Source: Deferribacteres bacterium
GTDB taxonomy: Bacteria > Nitrospirota > Thermodesulfovibrionia > UBA6902
DNA: 5,640 nucleotides
Direction: 5' to 3'
Assembly: GCA_030598625.1 (NCBI GenBank)
Contig: JAUVPO010000136.1
Location: forward strand, 1 to 5,640
Shown here: one piece after another, positions 5,216-5,640 of the stretch
Layout: every line of letters begins with the position of its first letter
How positions within the stretch are numbered: position 1 is the first letter of the stretch
The notes under the pieces: generated by a model
What the model was told of the DNA's origin: nothing
What the model saw: only the letters and a program-made list of their open reading frames with translations
Databases searched by the model: none
Made by a program: the position numbers and the translations under genes

Positions 5216-5640
5216 ATGAAAAAGTTGTTCGTAGTACTAATAGCCATGGTTTTCATGGTTGGCTTCGGTGGCATTGCTATGGCTGCCGATATTTCCGGTT
5301 CCCTGCATGACTTTTCATCCGGCGGTGCAGTCGGTCAGGGTCAAGGCCTGAATGCTTCAGGTGAAATCTGTAACACGTGTCACTCTCCCCACTCACCCTC
5401 AGACGCAACTGCAGGTCCATTGTGGGACCATACTGTAACGACCGAGGCTTTCACACCGTACGCTGACCCGGGTGGTTCAATCGACGCTACCGATCTTACT
5501 GCATCAGTCGGAGCTGTTTCAAAGCTTTGTCTTTCCTGTCATGACGGATCGATTGCTATCGACGCATTCGGTGGTGGTGCGGGAACAGTCACAATTACGG
5601 GTGATGCAAACGTAACCAACGACCTCAGCAACGACCATCC
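5216..5640 (+). CDS. Secreted multihaem cytochrome c, N-terminal part
   Basis: The first 141 codons are present; the gene continues past the window. MKKLFVVLIAMVFMVGFGGI is a Sec signal peptide with likely cleavage after A21-M-A23. The mature part has two c-type haem motifs, C52-NT-C55-H56 and C105-LS-C108-H109. Possible distal haem ligands are His31 (SLHDFSS), His59 (CHSPHSP), His72 (WDHT) and His141 (NDHP). This layout is typical of the doubled-CxxCH, cytochrome c3-like proteins found in quantity in Geobacter and Nitrospirota, where they carry electrons in the periplasm or at the cell surface. More haem motifs are expected downstream. Codon use favours GGT, GAC and AAC and is more GC-rich than its neighbours. 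With the strong ribosome site and sigma-54 promoter, this suggests an abundant, inducible protein. The exact redox partner cannot be told. Confidence 0.9.
   Translation, partial: MKKLFVVLIAMVFMVGFGGIAMAADISGSLHDFSSGGAVGQGQGLNASGEICNTCHSPHSPSDATAGPLWDHTVTTEAFTPYADPGGSIDATDLTASVGAVSKLCLSCHDGSIAIDAFGGGAGTVTITGDANVTNDLSNDH

Overview
The window looks like part of a chromosome from an anaerobic, cytochrome-rich bacterium with moderate to low GC. Nitrospirota (Thermodesulfovibrio-like) or a deltaproteobacterial-type lineage would fit. This rests on gene content only: a multihaem c-type cytochrome with CxxCH motifs, a sensor protein with a periplasmic CxxCH, two radical SAM proteins with B12-binding-type N-termini, and sigma-54-type promoters. 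No rRNA, tRNA, CRISPR array, insertion sequence or attachment site was seen.

Layout. On the minus strand, reading leftwards from 1289, is a PhnD-like periplasmic binding lipoprotein (1289-297). Its stop codon overlaps the start of a membrane-anchored protein with a haem-binding motif (297 to beyond base 1), probably a sensor histidine kinase. From 1290 to 1721 lies a divergent control region with several dyads. On the plus strand follow a radical SAM/B12-binding protein (1722-3041), a small three-helix membrane protein (3090-3473) and a BchE-like radical SAM protein (3506-4858). The BchE-like reading frame continues after a single TAA to 4996. After a second control region (4997-5215) comes the start of a secreted multihaem cytochrome c (5216 to beyond 5640).

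The most notable feature is regulatory. The two intergenic regions share a 36-bp element (1485-1520 and 4998-5033; 27 of 36 bases identical without gaps, counted by eye). Each copy holds two 13-bp palindromes of form TGYCAWWRYGRCA whose centres are 21 bp apart. Each copy lies at the same distance, within 1 bp, from a GG-N10-GC sigma-54 promoter: one fires into the cytochrome gene, the other into the binding-protein/sensor operon. A third promoter-like sequence, nearly the same but with an N11 spacer, faces the radical SAM operon at a similar distance. This is the geometry expected of tandem enhancer sites for a sigma-54 activator.

Working model (inference). A haem-containing sensor and its binding-protein partner signal to an NtrC-type regulator, probably encoded to the left of the window. 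That regulator would bind the shared sites and switch on its own operon, the cytochrome, and perhaps the radical SAM cassette. The cassette's chemistry is unknown. The BchE likeness and the small His-containing membrane protein make a tetrapyrrole- or lipid-like substrate worth considering, but nothing here proves it.
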